Part shown: one piece after another, positions 21,355 through 35,674 of the stretch
Numbering within the stretch: position 1 is the first letter of the stretch
Layout: every line of letters starts with the position of its first letter
From: Ramlibacter montanisoli
GTDB taxonomy: Bacteria > Pseudomonadota > Gammaproteobacteria > Burkholderiales > Burkholderiaceae_C
Assembly: GCF_013087525.1 (NCBI RefSeq)
Contig: NZ_JABFCS010000001.1
Coordinates: 4,030,001 to 4,094,000 of the forward strand
Reading direction: 5' to 3'
DNA length: 64,000 nucleotides
Notes under the pieces: generated by a model
Databases searched by the model: none
Told to the model about the DNA's origin: nothing
Seen by the model: only the letters and a program-made list of their open reading frames with translations
Made by a program: the position numbers and the translations under genes

Positions 21355-22091
21355 CCGGTTTTCGTCAGGCGCGCGGCCAGGGCCGCTTCCAGTTCGAGCC
21401 GCAGGGCCGTGGGATCGGGGATGCGCTGCCAGGCCGCCGTCGCGCCCTCGCCCACCTTGATGCCGAGGCCGCCGAGGCGCTGCACCGTGGAGAAGCCGAC
21501 CTCGTCGGTGCAGTCGTCGCCGATGAACACCGGCGTGCGGCCGGCGAAGGGCGGCTCCGCCAGGAAGGATTCGATCGCGCGGCCCTTGCTCGAGCCACCG
21601 GGCTTGGCCTCGGCCACCATCTTCCCGCGCTGCAGGGTGAGACCCGGGGACGCGTCCACCGCTTCCTGCATGGCGCGCAGGCACAGCGCCTCGAGTTCGG
21701 GCCGCTGCCGGTAGTGCAGCGCCAGCGAGCCGCGCTTGTTCTCGACCAGCAGCCCGGTGTGCTCGGCGGCCAGCGCGCGGGCCGCCGCCTCGACCTGGTC
21801 GAGCGGGTGGGTGTCAAGCAGGTGGATCTGGCCGTCGGCGCCACGGCGCTCGGCGCCGTGCACGCCGGCCACGGCCATCTGCAGCGGGCTGAGGAAATCG
21901 TCGATCTGCACGATGGGCCGGCCGGAGATCACCGCGACCGCGCCCTGCAGGTAGTCATGGAGGTCTTCCAGCACCACGAGCAGCGGTTCGGGCACGTGCA
22001 CCGCGTGCGGCTGCGGTGCGATGTCCACCATGGTCCCGTCGAAATCCAGGAACAGGGCGCAGGAGGGATAGAGGATCTCCACGAGCGTCAT
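21351..22091 (-). CDS. otsB: Trehalose-6-phosphate phosphatase
   Basis: 246 residues, a HAD-superfamily phosphatase that completes trehalose synthesis. The nucleophile motif is LFLDFDGTMVDIAPQP (DxDxT). Motif II is VAVISGRPI, and the metal motif near the C-terminus is VFIGDDCTDEVGF. First gene of the operon; its TGA overlaps the GH15 start by four bases. Its promoter would lie in the 91-base gap 22092-22182, where I recognise no clear motif. The frame is intact. Confidence 0.95.
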   Translation of the reverse strand: MTLVEILYPSCALFLDFDGTMVDIAPQPHAVHVPEPLLVVLEDLHDYLQGAVAVISGRPIVQIDDFLSPLQMAVAGVHGAERRGADGQIHLLDTHPLDQVEAAARALAAEHTGLLVENKRGSLALHYRQRPELEALCLRAMQEAVDASPGLTLQRGKMVAEAKPGGSSKGRAIESFLAEPPFAGRTPVFIGDDCTDEVGFSTVQRLGGLGIKVGEGATAAWQRIPDPTALRLELEAALAARLTKTG

Positions 22092-22182
22092 GCGGCATCA
22101 CCGTAGCAAAGGTGGCCCCTCATCGCCAGACCGTCCGGACACCGGCCCGTGTAGGAGCCTGCCTACGGCTGGGCAAGGCGTT

Positions 22183-22596
22183 TCAGGTGGCGTACAGCCC
22201 ATCCAGCGAGCGGAAGCCCTTGACCTCGATCGGATTGCCGAAGGGATCGAAGAAGAACATGGTCCATTGTTCGCCCGGCTCACCGCGATAGCGCACCTGC
22301 GGCTGGAGCACGAATTCCGTGCCGGCCGCCTCCAGCCGCTGCGCCATGGCCTGCCAGGCCGGCAGCTCGAGCACGAGGCCGAAGTGCGGCATGGGCACCA
22401 GCTGGTCGCCGACGCGGCCGGTGCGGGTGGTCCTGAAGGGCTCGCCCAGGTGCAGCGAGAGCTGGTGGCCTTCGAAGTCGAAGTCCACCCAGGTGTCGGT
22501 GCTGCGGCCTTCGCGGCACCCCAGCACGCCGCCATAGAAACGGCGCGCGGCGTCCAGGTCGGTCACGTGGAAGGCAAGGTGGAACAGCGCGGGCAT
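22183..22596 (-). CDS. VOC (glyoxalase/dioxygenase-like) family protein
   Basis: 137 residues with paired beta-alpha-beta-beta-beta modules of the vicinal-oxygen-chelate fold. The first metal His is in LFHLAFHVTDLDAARRFYGG, another is in LSLHLGEPF, and the second module ends in FFFDPFGNPIEVKGF, with the usual conserved Glu. The substrate is unknown; relatives include lyases and ring-cleaving dioxygenases. An alternative ATG at 22608 would add four residues. It is divergent from the TraB/GumN gene, with 37 bases between starts. Confidence 0.88.
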   Translation of the reverse strand: MPALFHLAFHVTDLDAARRFYGGVLGCREGRSTDTWVDFDFEGHQLSLHLGEPFRTTRTGRVGDQLVPMPHFGLVLELPAWQAMAQRLEAAGTEFVLQPQVRYRGEPGEQWTMFFFDPFGNPIEVKGFRSLDGLYAT

Positions 22597-22633
22597 GCGG
22601 GCGAGCATAGCGCGTGGCGCACAATCCCGGGGC

Positions 22634-23602
22634 ATGCGGATCCATGCCTTCCTCGCGCGCTGCATCGTGGCGCTCTGCGCCCTGCACGGTGCGCTCGCCT
22701 TGGCGCGAGACAGCTGTCCTCCCGCGGCCCCGCAAGCGGGTTCGCTGAACGCCGCGCAACTGCAGGCGGATGTGCGCGACCGCGGCTTCCTGTGGCGCCT
22801 GGAAAGGGACGGCCGCAGCTCGTGGCTGTACGGAACCGTGCACGCCAGCCGCATGGAATGGATGATCCCGGGTCCGCGCATCCAGGCTGCGCTCGCCGGC
22901 AGCGAGGTGGTCGCGCTCGAACTGGATCCGGGCGACCCGGAACTGGCGCGCGTGTTCCAGGCCGCCGCCGACCCGCCGCGGCTGGAGCGCGTGGCGGGCC
23001 ACCTGCGCCCGCGCATGGAACGGCTCGCCAGGACCGCCTGCGTGCCCGGCGAGCAGCTTGCGCGCATGCCCGCCATGCTGCAGCTGGCCATGCTCAGCCT
23101 CGCCGACGCGCGGCGCCAGGGCTTCCATCCCGAATTCGCGGTCGATGCCGTGCTGTGGGGACTGGCGCAGCGCCACGGCAAGAAGATCGTCGCGCTGGAA
23201 ACCGCCGCGGCGCAGCTCGCCGCGCTCACGCCCGCGACCGAGGCCGACGAGCGCGCGATGGTGGAACAGGGCGTCGGGGACCTGGAGGCCGGTGAAGGCG
23301 GGCCGCTGGTGGTGCGCCTGTTGCAGGCCTGGGCGCAAGGCGACGAGGCCACGCTGGCCAGCTATCCGCAATGGTGCCGCTGCATGGACAGCCCGGCGGA
23401 GCAGCGCTTCCTGCAGCAGGTGAACGACGCGCGCAACGAGCAGATGGCCCGCCGGCTGGTCGCGCTGCATGCCGACGGCCAGCGCTTCTTCGCCGCCGTC
23501 GGCGCGCTGCACATGACGGGACCCAAGGCCTTGCAGCTCCTGCTGCGCGCCGAAGGCTTCGAAGTGCGGCGCATTCCCTTTCCTTCCTCGCCCCGACCAT
23601 GA
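22634..23602 (+). CDS. TraB/GumN family protein
   Basis: 322 residues with a signal peptide ([20 protein letters not shown]) and a TraB/GumN domain. The first motif is [20 protein letters not shown], followed by [13 protein letters not shown] final [18 protein letters not shown] motif carries the conserved His. Proteins of this family are related to EreA/ChaN folds and TIKI metalloproteases; their substrates in bacteria are mostly unknown. ATG at 22634 is chosen because it gives a clean signal peptide. The stop overlaps the next start by four bases. Confidence 0.85.
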   Translation: MRIHAFLARCIVALCALHGALALARDSCPPAAPQAGSLNAAQLQADVRDRGFLWRLERDGRSSWLYGTVHASRMEWMIPGPRIQAALAGSEVVALELDPGDPELARVFQAAADPPRLERVAGHLRPRMERLARTACVPGEQLARMPAMLQLAMLSLADARRQGFHPEFAVDAVLWGLAQRHGKKIVALETAAAQLAALTPATEADERAMVEQGVGDLEAGEGGPLVVRLLQAWAQGDEATLASYPQWCRCMDSPAEQRFLQQVNDARNEQMARRLVALHADGQRFFAAVGALHMTGPKALQLLLRAEGFEVRRIPFPSSPRP

Positions 23603-24395
23603 TCGACTACGCCCGCTACCAGACGCTCCACATCACCCGCCGCGGCCCCGGCGACACGGTGCTCGACATCCAGATGCGGGCCGCCAACGGCAAGCTGCCG
23701 ACCGCGGGCCATGCCGGCCACCGCGAGCTGACCGAGATCTGGCGCGACGTGGGCGCCGACGACAGCGTGCGCTGCGCCGTGCTGCGCGGCGAAGGCATGG
23801 GCTTCTCCGGCGGCGGCGACCTCGCGCTGGTGCAGGACATGGCGAACGACTTCGACACCCGCAGCCGCGTGTGGAAGGAAGCGCGCGACCTGGTCTACAA
23901 CGTGATCAACTGCGACAAGCCGATCGTCAGCGCGCTGCACGGGCCGGCGGTGGGCGCGGGCCTGGTCGCGGGCCTGCTGGCCGACATCTCGGTGGCGGCA
24001 CGCGACGCCCGCATCGTCGACGGGCATACGCGGCTGGGCGTGGCGGCCGGCGACCACGCGGCCATCATCTGGCCGCTGCTGTGCGGCATGGCCAAGGCCA
24101 AGTACTACCTGCTGCTGTGCGAGCCGGTGAGCGGCGAGGAAGCGGAGCGCATCGGGCTGGTGTCGCTGGCGGTGGACGGCGCGCGCTGCTGCCCAAGGCC
24201 TACGAGATCGCGGACCGGCTGGCGCAGGGCAGCCAGAGCGCCATCCGCTGGACCAAGTACTCGCTGAACAACTGGCTGCGGCAGGCGGGGCCGGCCTTCG
24301 ACACCTCGCTGGCGCTGGAGTTCATGGGCTTCGGCGGCCCCGACGTGCGGGAAGGCATCGCTTCCCTGCGGGAAAGGCGCGCGCCGAAGTTCTGA
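23599..24395 (+). CDS. Enoyl-CoA hydratase/isomerase family protein, frameshifted
   Basis: A crotonase-fold protein of about 265 residues. The CoA/oxyanion-hole motifs are [20 protein letters not shown] and [20 protein letters not shown], and the latter is followed by [17 protein letters not shown] where the catalytic acids usually lie. One base is missing near 24180: the frame changes between VSLAVD and [16 protein letters not shown]. The protein ends [21 protein letters not shown]. Subfamily and substrate are not resolved. The ATG overlaps the TraB/GumN stop by four bases. Confidence 0.85.
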
Positions 24396-24424
24396 GCGGC
24401 GCCAGCCGGGATAATGCGGCCGTG

Positions 24425-24868
24425 ATGAAACCCGTCCTCCTTTCCCTGCTGGTCGCCTGTTCCACCGCCTGCGCGCAGCCTGCCGCCCCGGTGGCGGTGG
24501 AAGGCGCCTGGGCGCGTTCGGCGATCCCGCAGCAGGGATCGACCGGTGCCTACATGACGCTGGTCGCGCGGGAGCCGCTCACGCTGGTGGGGGCGGAGAC
24601 GCCCGCCGCCGGCATCGTCGAGATCCACGAGATGCGGATGGAAGGCGACGTGATGAAGATGCGGGCGGCCGACACGCTGCCGCTCGCGCCCGGCAAGCCG
24701 CTGGAGCTCAAGCCCGGCGGCTTCCACTTCATGCTGATGGACCTGCAGACCGTGTTCAAGGCCGGCAGCCAGATCCGCATGACCCTGAACTTCGTCGATG
24801 CCAAGGGCACCCCGAAGAAGGTTGCGGTCTCGGTGCCGGTGGCCGCCGCCGCGCCCGCCAGGCGCTGA
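24425..24868 (+). CDS. PCu(A)C periplasmic copper chaperone
   Basis: 147 residues with a short signal peptide ([17 protein letters not shown]). The copper site follows the family rule H-x10-M-x21-H-x-M exactly, at His68, Met79, His101 and Met103. PCu(A)C carries Cu(I) in the periplasm, delivering it to cytochrome oxidase CuA sites, often together with SCO proteins. ATG at 24425 is chosen over the in-frame GTG at 24422. The SCO gene lies about 10 kb away, so the two are not in one operon here. Confidence 0.92.
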   Translation: MKPVLLSLLVACSTACAQPAAPVAVEGAWARSAIPQQGSTGAYMTLVAREPLTLVGAETPAAGIVEIHEMRMEGDVMKMRAADTLPLAPGKPLELKPGGFHFMLMDLQTVFKAGSQIRMTLNFVDAKGTPKKVAVSVPVAAAAPARR

Positions 24869-24935
24869 CGGGCGTGTCGCTGCGCGCCGTCTGCTTGCGG
24901 TAAGCTGCGAACAGCACAACCGAGGAGCGCGGCCC

Positions 24936-25604
24936 ATGAGCGAAAACACGAACTACGGCTTCGCCAAGCTGGTTCCAGGCTTCGATTTCCTGCAGAACCT
25001 CGCCAAGGGCGCGGCGCAGACCATCCCGCAGATGCCGAACCTGTCCAACTGGATCGCTCCCACGCTGAACGTCGAGGAGCTGGACAAGCGCATCACCGAA
25101 CTGAAGGCCGTGCACTTCTGGCTGGACCAGAACAGCAAGGCCCTGGGCGCCACCATCCAGGCGCTGGAAGTGCAGAAGATGACGCTGGCCACGCTGCAGG
25201 GCATGAACTTCAACATGGGCGACGTCGCCAACGCGCTGAAGCTCAAGACGGCGGAAACCGTGGCCACCGGCGTGCAGAAGGTGAGCGATGCCGCCGACGC
25301 CGTGGCGGGCGCGGCCGACAGCATGCGCCGCAAGGCGTCGGGCAAGGCCAAGGCTGCGAAGGCCGATGCGAAGGGCGACGGCGCCGCGAAGTCCGGCCCC
25401 GTGGATCCCATGCAGTGGTGGGGCGCGCTCACGCAGCAGTTCCAGGAAATCGCCGCCAATGCCATGAAGGACGCGGCGCAGAAGACCGCGGTGGACACCG
25501 CCAGGAACATGGCAACGGGCGTCGCCAAGGAAGTCGTGAAGGCCGCGAAGAAATCCACGGCGCGCAAGTCCGCGCCGCGCAAGCGGAGCACCGGCAAGAC
25601 TTAA
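24936..25604 (+). CDS. phaM: PhaM-type polyhydroxyalkanoate granule protein
   Basis: 222 residues. The N-terminal helical part ([38 protein letters not shown]) has the PHA-synthase-binding character of PhaM. The C-terminus is strongly basic with repeated [12 protein letters not shown]-type motifs, as in Ralstonia PhaM, which bridges PHA granules to nucleoid DNA and activates PhaC. No membrane segment. The gene starts after a GAGGAG ribosome site. Identity rests on domain order and composition; fairly sure. Confidence 0.85.
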   Translation: MSENTNYGFAKLVPGFDFLQNLAKGAAQTIPQMPNLSNWIAPTLNVEELDKRITELKAVHFWLDQNSKALGATIQALEVQKMTLATLQGMNFNMGDVANALKLKTAETVATGVQKVSDAADAVAGAADSMRRKASGKAKAAKADAKGDGAAKSGPVDPMQWWGALTQQFQEIAANAMKDAAQKTAVDTARNMATGVAKEVVKAAKKSTARKSAPRKRSTGKT

Positions 25605-25614
25605 AGGAGCGGCC

Positions 25615-26865
25615 ATGCAGCTCTTCCCCTTCGGCCACGCCACGCATCCGCAGTGGCAGATGGCCGCCGGCCTCGTGCTGGCCCAGCTGCGCGCACAGAT
25701 GACGCTGCCCGGCTACGCGCCGGCCCCCACCCTGGGCCTGCTGTACATCACCGACCATTACGCCGCCGTGGCCCAGGAGATCCTGGACCACCTGGGCGCG
25801 GAACTGCCGCTCGTGACCGACTGGTCGGGGACCGTGGGGGTGGGCATCGCCTCCTCCAACGTCGAATACTTCGACGAGCCGGCGCTGGCGGTCATGCTGT
25901 GCGCCGTGCCTTCCGACCAGTACCGCGTGTTCTCCGGCGTCGCGCCGCTCGCTCCCACCTTCACGCCGCACACGGCGGCGCTGGTGCATGCCGACGCGAG
26001 CACGCCCGACGTCGCGGAGCTGATCGCGGAGCTGGCCGACCGCACCACCACCGGCTACCTGTTCGGCGGGCTGGCGTCCAGCCGCAGCGACGTCGTGCAG
26101 TTCGCCGTCGCCGGCAACGGCAACCTGCAGGGCCACGGCAAGGCAGGCGGCGTGTTCCGCGGCGGCCTGTCGGGCGTGGCCTTCGCGGAAGGCGTGCAGC
26201 TCGTGTCGCGCGTGACGCAGGGCTGCCAGCCGATCGCGCCGGCCCGCACGATCACCGGCGCCGACAACAACCTGGTGCTGGAACTCGATGGCGAGCCGGC
26301 GCTGGACGTCCTGCTGGAAGACCTGCAGGTGACGCTGGAGCAGCCGCAGGCCGCGATGGTGGCGCTGCGCGCGACGCTCGCCGGCCTGAGCCAGGCGTCC
26401 GAGGATGTGATGAACCGCGCCGGCCACTTCGGCACCGACGTGGTGGTGCGCCACATCATCGGCCTCGACCCGCGCCGGCGCGGCGTGGCCATCGCCGACA
26501 AGGTGGAAGAGGGCATGAAGCTCGCGTTCTGCCGGCGCAACATGGAAGCGGCGCGATCCGACCTGGTGCGCATCTGCTCGGAGATCCGCGAGGAACTGGA
26601 GCCCGAGGAACTGCCGCTGGCGGTGGCGAGCGCGCTCGCCGTCTCGGACGCGCTCGCGGCCCCGACACCGGCGCGCCGCATCGCCGGCGCCATCTACGTC
26701 AGCTGCGCCGGCCGCGGCGGCCCGCACTTCGGCGGCCCGAGCGCGGAGATGCAGATCGTGCGGCGCGCGCTCGGCGACGTGCCGCTGGTGGGCTTCTTCG
26801 CGGGCGGGGAGATCGCGCGCAGCCACCTGTATGGCTACACGGGCGTGTTGACCGTCTTTCGTTGA
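25615..26865 (+). CDS. FIST domain signal protein
   Basis: 416 residues with an N-terminal FIST_N region (to about 240; GLLYITDHYAAVAQEILDHL, TDWSGTVGVGIASSNVEYFD, GYLFGGLASSRSDVV) and a C-terminal FIST_C region (DVVVRHIIGLDPRRRG, CAGRGGPHFGGPSAEMQI, VGFFAGGEIARSHLYGYTGV). FIST is a predicted small-ligand sensory domain. Here it stands alone without kinase or cyclase output. Cytoplasmic. A clear AAGGAG site precedes ATG at 25615, ten bases after the phaM stop, so the two genes are probably co-transcribed. Confidence 0.88.
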   Translation: MQLFPFGHATHPQWQMAAGLVLAQLRAQMTLPGYAPAPTLGLLYITDHYAAVAQEILDHLGAELPLVTDWSGTVGVGIASSNVEYFDEPALAVMLCAVPSDQYRVFSGVAPLAPTFTPHTAALVHADASTPDVAELIAELADRTTTGYLFGGLASSRSDVVQFAVAGNGNLQGHGKAGGVFRGGLSGVAFAEGVQLVSRVTQGCQPIAPARTITGADNNLVLELDGEPALDVLLEDLQVTLEQPQAAMVALRATLAGLSQASEDVMNRAGHFGTDVVVRHIIGLDPRRRGVAIADKVEEGMKLAFCRRNMEAARSDLVRICSEIREELEPEELPLAVASALAVSDALAAPTPARRIAGAIYVSCAGRGGPHFGGPSAEMQIVRRALGDVPLVGFFAGGEIARSHLYGYTGVLTVFR

Positions 26866-26916
26866 AGCCGTGTGTCGGGGTTCGGGCGGCGCCGCTCACC
26901 GCCGACCTGCGAAAGT

Positions 26917-31236
<4,320 letters not shown>

Positions 31237-31244
31237 GAAGAAAA

Positions 31245-32198
31245 ATGACGCTCACCGAGCTCAAGTACATCGTCGCCGTGGCGCGCGAGAAGCATTTCGG
31301 GCGCGCGGCCGAAGCCTGCTTCGTGTCGCAGCCCACGCTCTCCGTCGCGATCAAGAAGCTGGAGGACGAGCTGGAGCTGAAGCTGTTCGAGCGCAGCGCC
31401 AACGAGGTGTCCGTCACGCCCCTTGGCGAGGAGATCGTGCGGCAGGCCCAGAGCGTGCTGGAACAGGCCGCCGCCATCAAGGAGATCGCCAAGCGCGGCA
31501 AGGACCCGCTCGCGGGCCCGCTGCGCCTGGGCGTGATCTACACCATCGGCCCCTACCTGCTGCCGGACCTGGTGCGGCAGGCGATCGCGCGCACGCCGCA
31601 GATGCCCCTGATGCTGCAGGAGAACTTCACGGTGCGGCTGCTGGAGATGCTGCGCACCGGCGAGATCGACTGCGCCATCATGGCCGAGCCCTTTCCCGAC
31701 ACCGGCCTGGCGATCGCACCGCTGTACGACGAGCCCTTCCTCGCGGCGGTGCCCAGCAACCATCCGCTGGCCGAACTCAAGACGATCACCGCGGAGGTGC
31801 TGAAGCAGGAGACCATGCTGCTCCTGGGCACCGGCCACTGCTTTCGCGACCACGTGCTGGAGGTCTGCCCCGAGTTCGCGCGCTTTTCCAGCGACGCCGA
31901 GGGCATCCGCAAGAGCTTCGAGGGTTCCTCGCTGGAAACCATCAAGCACATGGTGGCCGCCGGCATGGGCGTGACGCTGGTGCCGCGCCTGTCGGTGCCC
32001 AAGGAGGCCTTCGCCTCGCGGCCCAAGCGGCGCAGCGACGACCAGGCCTTCGTGAAATACATTCCCTTCGATGGCGACCCGCCGAGCCGGCGGGTGGTGC
32101 TGGCCTGGCGGCGCAGCTTCACCCGCTACGAGGCGATCGCCGCGCTGCGCAATGCGATCTACGCGTGCGAACTGCCCGGCGTGAAGCGCCTATCCTGA
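31245..32198 (+). CDS. oxyR: Hydrogen peroxide-sensing LysR regulator OxyR
   Basis: 317 residues. The N-terminal LysR helix-turn-helix includes LKYIVAVAREKHFGRAAEAC and SQPTLSVAIKKLEDEL. The redox centre is intact: Cys199 and Cys208 in GTGHCFRDHVLEVC, the same numbering as the E. coli sensor pair that forms a disulfide with peroxide. The C-terminus has MVAAGMGVTLVPRLSV. It lies eight bases after recG and seven before a DyP peroxidase gene, so it probably controls that peroxidase in the same transcript. Confidence 0.95.
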   Translation: MTLTELKYIVAVAREKHFGRAAEACFVSQPTLSVAIKKLEDELELKLFERSANEVSVTPLGEEIVRQAQSVLEQAAAIKEIAKRGKDPLAGPLRLGVIYTIGPYLLPDLVRQAIARTPQMPLMLQENFTVRLLEMLRTGEIDCAIMAEPFPDTGLAIAPLYDEPFLAAVPSNHPLAELKTITAEVLKQETMLLLGTGHCFRDHVLEVCPEFARFSSDAEGIRKSFEGSSLETIKHMVAAGMGVTLVPRLSVPKEAFASRPKRRSDDQAFVKYIPFDGDPPSRRVVLAWRRSFTRYEAIAALRNAIYACELPGVKRLS

Positions 32199-32205
32199 CT
32201 CCCCC

Positions 32206-33138
32206 ATGAGACCAGCCAAGACAGAGAACGCCGACAAGCCGTACCAGCCCGGCATCTTCGATGCGCCACCCCCGGTGGCGCGCTACGTCCTGTTCAACCT
32301 CGCCGACGGCGTGGATGTCCAGGCGATCCGCGACGCGTTCAACCGCGTCTCCCCCTCGTCAACGGCAGCGACGTCGTGGTCGGCATCGGCCCTTCGCTGG
32401 TGAAGAAGCTGGGCGCCGAGGTCCCGGGCCTGCACGAGTTTCCCGACTTCTCCGGTGCGCCGGTCAAGGTGCCGGCGACCCCCGGCACGCTCTGGTGCTG
32501 GCTGCGCGGCTCGGACCTCGGCGACCTGCTGCACGTCACGCGCAAGGTGCAGAAGGCGCTGGCGCCGGCGTTCGCGATGCGCCACGTGCTCGATGCCTTC
32601 AGCCATGCGGTGGGCGAAAGCGGCCACGGGCACGACCTCACCGGCTTCGAGGACGGCACCGAGAACCCCACGGGCGACAAGGCGGAGGAAGCCGCCTTCG
32701 CGCACGGCATGGGCCAGGGCCTCGACGGCTCCAGCTTCGTCGCCGTGCAGCAGTGGGTGCACGACCTGGACGCCTTCGAGAAGCTGGGCGACGAGGAGCG
32801 CGACCACCACTTCGGCCGGCGGCTGGAGGACAACGAGGAGATCGAGGACGCGCCCGAGACGGCGCACGTGAAGCGCACCGCGCAGGAAAGCTTCGATCCC
32901 GAGGCCTTCGTGCTGCGCCGTTCCATGCCCTGGATGCTGGGCATGCAGGCGGGCCTGATGTTCGTGGCCTTCGGCCAGCTCGCACCGGGCCTTCGAGCAG
33001 CAGATGCGCCGCATGGCCGGCCTGGACGACGGCATCGTCGATGCGATGTTCAGCATCTCCAAGCCGGTCAACGGGGCCTACTTCTGGTGCCCGCCCATGA
33101 AGGAGGGCCGCCTGGACCTGCGGCGGCTCGGCTGCTGA
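32206..33138 (+). CDS. DyP-type (YfeX-like) heme peroxidase, frameshifted twice
   Basis: About 311 residues. The signature [20 protein letters not shown] contains the distal Asp/GxxDG motif. The proximal region holds [17 protein letters not shown] and the likely heme His in the acidic stretch before [16 protein letters not shown]. The frame breaks at about 32355 (C6 to C5 between NRVSP and [10 protein letters not shown]) and about 32990 (before [15 protein letters not shown]). No export signal, so cytoplasmic. DyP enzymes reduce peroxide or act on porphyrins and dyes. Its stop and the ubiA start share one base (TGATG). Confidence 0.88.
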
Positions 33139-33998
33139 TGACGCGGGAGAAGTTCCGCCTCTACCTCGACCTGATCCGCTGGGACCGCCCCGCGGGCTGG
33201 CTGCTGCTGCTCTGGCCCTCGTTGTATGCGCTGTGGGTTGCGGCCGGCGGCTTCCCGGGCTGGCACCTGGTCGTGGTGTTCACGCTGGGAACGATCCTGA
33301 TGCGCAGCGCCGGCTGCTGCGTGAACGACGTGGCCGATCGCGAATTCGACAAGCACGTGAAGCGCACCGCCGGCCGGCCCGTCACCACCGGTGCCGTGTC
33401 GGTGCGCGAGGCGCTGGCGCTCGGCGCCGCACTGGCGCTTCTGGCATTCGGCCTGGTGCTGACCACCAACGCGGTGGCGATCGCCTGGTCCTTCGCCGCG
33501 CTGGCGATCGCCATTGCCTACCCCTATGCCAAGCGCTTCGTGTCGATGCCGCAGGCGGTGCTGGGCGTGGCCTTCAGCTTCGGCATCCCGATGGCCTTCG
33601 CGGCCGCGCAGGGCCGCGTGCCGTTGCTCGCGTGGGTGCTGCTCCTGGGCAACCTGTTCTGGGTGCTGGCCTACGACACCGAATATGCGATGGTCGATCG
33701 TGACGACGACCTGCGCATCGGCATCAAGACCTCGGCGATCACGCTCGGGCGTGCCGACGTGGCCGTCGTCATGTCCTGCTACGGCGCCGCCATCTCGGTG
33801 TGGGCACTGGCGCTGGTGGGCCGCATCCCCTTGCCGGTGGTGGTGCTCACGGCAGCGGCCGCCGCGGCACAGGCGCTCTGGCACTACACGCTGATCCGCG
33901 ACCGTTCGCGGGAGGGCTGCTTCAAGGCATTCCGCCTGAACCACTGGCTGGGCTTCACCCTGTTCGCCGGCACGGTGGCCGGCTACGCGCTGCGCTAG
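33138..33998 (+). CDS. ubiA: 4-hydroxybenzoate polyprenyltransferase
   Basis: 286 residues, integral membrane, about eight to nine helices. It attaches the polyprenyl chain to 4-hydroxybenzoate in ubiquinone synthesis. Both Asp-rich motifs are visible: [19 protein letters not shown] for the first, and [19 protein letters not shown] for the second. The start overlaps the DyP stop by one base, so it is translationally coupled. The frame is intact. Confidence 0.96.
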   Translation: MTREKFRLYLDLIRWDRPAGWLLLLWPSLYALWVAAGGFPGWHLVVVFTLGTILMRSAGCCVNDVADREFDKHVKRTAGRPVTTGAVSVREALALGAALALLAFGLVLTTNAVAIAWSFAALAIAIAYPYAKRFVSMPQAVLGVAFSFGIPMAFAAAQGRVPLLAWVLLLGNLFWVLAYDTEYAMVDRDDDLRIGIKTSAITLGRADVAVVMSCYGAAISVWALALVGRIPLPVVVLTAAAAAAQALWHYTLIRDRSREGCFKAFRLNHWLGFTLFAGTVAGYALR

Positions 33999-34009
33999 GA
34001 GTCAGGCCT

Positions 34010-34837
34010 CTAGCCCCCGGCCGGCACCTCGGTCTTGACCACGCGGATCTGCTGCCGCGCCGGGTCGCTCTCGTGCAGGGCCACCAGGTTCAGGCCGGCG
34101 CCTTCCGTGATCACGTGGTAGCCCGCGGCATCCAGCAGCGAGACGAGCTCGTCCAGGTTGGACTTGATCATCTCGGCCATCACGATCGGGCGGCAACGTT
34201 GGAGCGTGGCGCGCGCGCCGCGCAGCACGTCGGCTTCCATGCCTTCCACGTCGATCTTGATGAAGTCCAGCCGCTCGAGTTCCAGCGCATCGATGCTCGT
34301 CATCGGCGTGCGCACGCAGTCCTGCAGGTCGTACGACACTTCCTGGCCGATGAACTCCGTCTGCGGACGGGGCCGCAGCTCCAGGCTGCCGAAGCTGCCG
34401 GGGGACAGGTAGTCCGGCTGCGGGATGTCGATGTGGCCGACCTGTTCGCCCAGCGCCATCCAGCGCGCCGAAGCGTTCCAGCAGTTGTTCAGGGCGATGT
34501 TGCCGGCCAGCGCGTAGTACACGTACTCCTGCGCCTCGAAGGAAAGCACGCGGCCCCAGCCGTGCATGTGGCGGGACCACTCCAGGGTGTGCACGCCGAT
34601 GTTGGCCCCGCCGTCGATGGCGACCACGCCGGGGCCGAAGTTGTTGCGGCGCTGCGTGAGCATCATCAGCGCGAGGTTGACCTCTTCGGGGTCGAAGGCG
34701 CTGCGTGTCAGCAGCTGGAAGCCGACGCCGAACTTGTCGCCGCTGTCGTATTCGGCCTGATCGTTGCGGTTCACGATCATGCTGCCGTGGTTGGTGGAAG
34801 CGAGGACGTAGGCGATGGGGCGCAGCGGCGAACTCAT
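34010..34837 (-). CDS. FkbM family methyltransferase
   Basis: 275 residues. The SAM-binding motif is VVAIDGGANIGVHTLEWSR and the FkbM post-motif is LDFIKIDVEGMEADVLRGA. The family O-methylates sugars or polyketides; the substrate here is unknown. Unlike many glycan-cluster FkbM genes it sits alone between ubiA (convergent) and proC (upstream, same strand, 15 bases between). The frame is intact. Confidence 0.88.
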   Translation of the reverse strand: MSSPLRPIAYVLASTNHGSMIVNRNDQAEYDSGDKFGVGFQLLTRSAFDPEEVNLALMMLTQRRNNFGPGVVAIDGGANIGVHTLEWSRHMHGWGRVLSFEAQEYVYYALAGNIALNNCWNASARWMALGEQVGHIDIPQPDYLSPGSFGSLELRPRPQTEFIGQEVSYDLQDCVRTPMTSIDALELERLDFIKIDVEGMEADVLRGARATLQRCRPIVMAEMIKSNLDELVSLLDAAGYHVITEGAGLNLVALHESDPARQQIRVVKTEVPAGG

Positions 34838-34852
34838 CGGCCTATCCTAACT

Positions 34853-35674
34853 TCAGCGGCCGAACTCGTCACCCAGCTCGGCGGCCCGCTTGCAGGCCGC
34901 GTGCAGCGCCTTCACGAACGACTGTTGCACGCCGTCACCTTCCAGCGAGGTGAGCGCGGCGTAGGTCGTGCCGCCCTTGGAGGTGACGCGTTCGCGCAGC
35001 ACCTGCAGCGGCTCGGCCGAGGCCCGCGCCAGCTCGGAGGCGCCGGCGAAGGTGGCCACGGCCAGGCGGCGCGCCTGCTCGGCGCCCAGGCCCATCTCGG
35101 TGCCGGCCTGCGTCATGGCTTCCAGGAAGTAGAAGACGTAGGCCGGGCCGGAGCCGGACAGCGCCGTGACCGCGTCGAGGTGGCTTTCCTGCTCCACCCA
35201 CAGGTGCTCGCCGGTGGTGGCGATCACCTGTTCCACGCGCTCCTTGTCGGCGGCGACCACGCCGGCGCGCGCGTACAGCGCGGTCATGCCCTTGCCCACG
35301 AGCGCGGGCGTGTTCGGCATGGAGCGCACGATGCGCTCGGTGCCCAGCCAGGCGGCGATGCTGTCCGAGCGGATGCCGGCTGCGACGCTCAGGTGCAGCG
35401 CCTGCCGGACGTGCGCCCTGGCCTGCGCGGCGGCCTCCTTGAAGGTCTGCGGCTTCACCGCCCACACCACCAGGCCGGCCGAGGCCAGCGCGGGCCCGGC
35501 GTGCTCCTGGGCGTCGACGCCGAACTGCTGCTTCAGGCGCGCGCGCGCCTCGGCGAAGGGCTCGACCACGGCGACGTTCGCCGGCGCGAGCCCCTGCTGG
35601 ATCAGCCCGCCGATGATGGCGCTGGCCATGTTGCCGCCGCCGATGAAGGCGATGCGGGAGGTGCTGTCGTTCAT
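34853..35674 (-). CDS. proC: Pyrroline-5-carboxylate reductase
   Basis: 273 residues. Last step of proline synthesis, NAD(P)H-dependent. The Rossmann motif is IAFIGGGNMASAIIGG, the middle has VRSMPNTPALVGKGMTALYA, and the catalytic helix region is DAVTALSGSGPAYVFYFLEA, then VTSKGGTTYAALTSLE. ATG at 35674 shares four bases with the stop of the upstream phytase-like gene. The frame is intact. Confidence 0.96.
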   Translation of the reverse strand: MNDSTSRIAFIGGGNMASAIIGGLIQQGLAPANVAVVEPFAEARARLKQQFGVDAQEHAGPALASAGLVVWAVKPQTFKEAAAQARAHVRQALHLSVAAGIRSDSIAAWLGTERIVRSMPNTPALVGKGMTALYARAGVVAADKERVEQVIATTGEHLWVEQESHLDAVTALSGSGPAYVFYFLEAMTQAGTEMGLGAEQARRLAVATFAGASELARASAEPLQVLRERVTSKGGTTYAALTSLEGDGVQQSFVKALHAACKRAAELGDEFGR

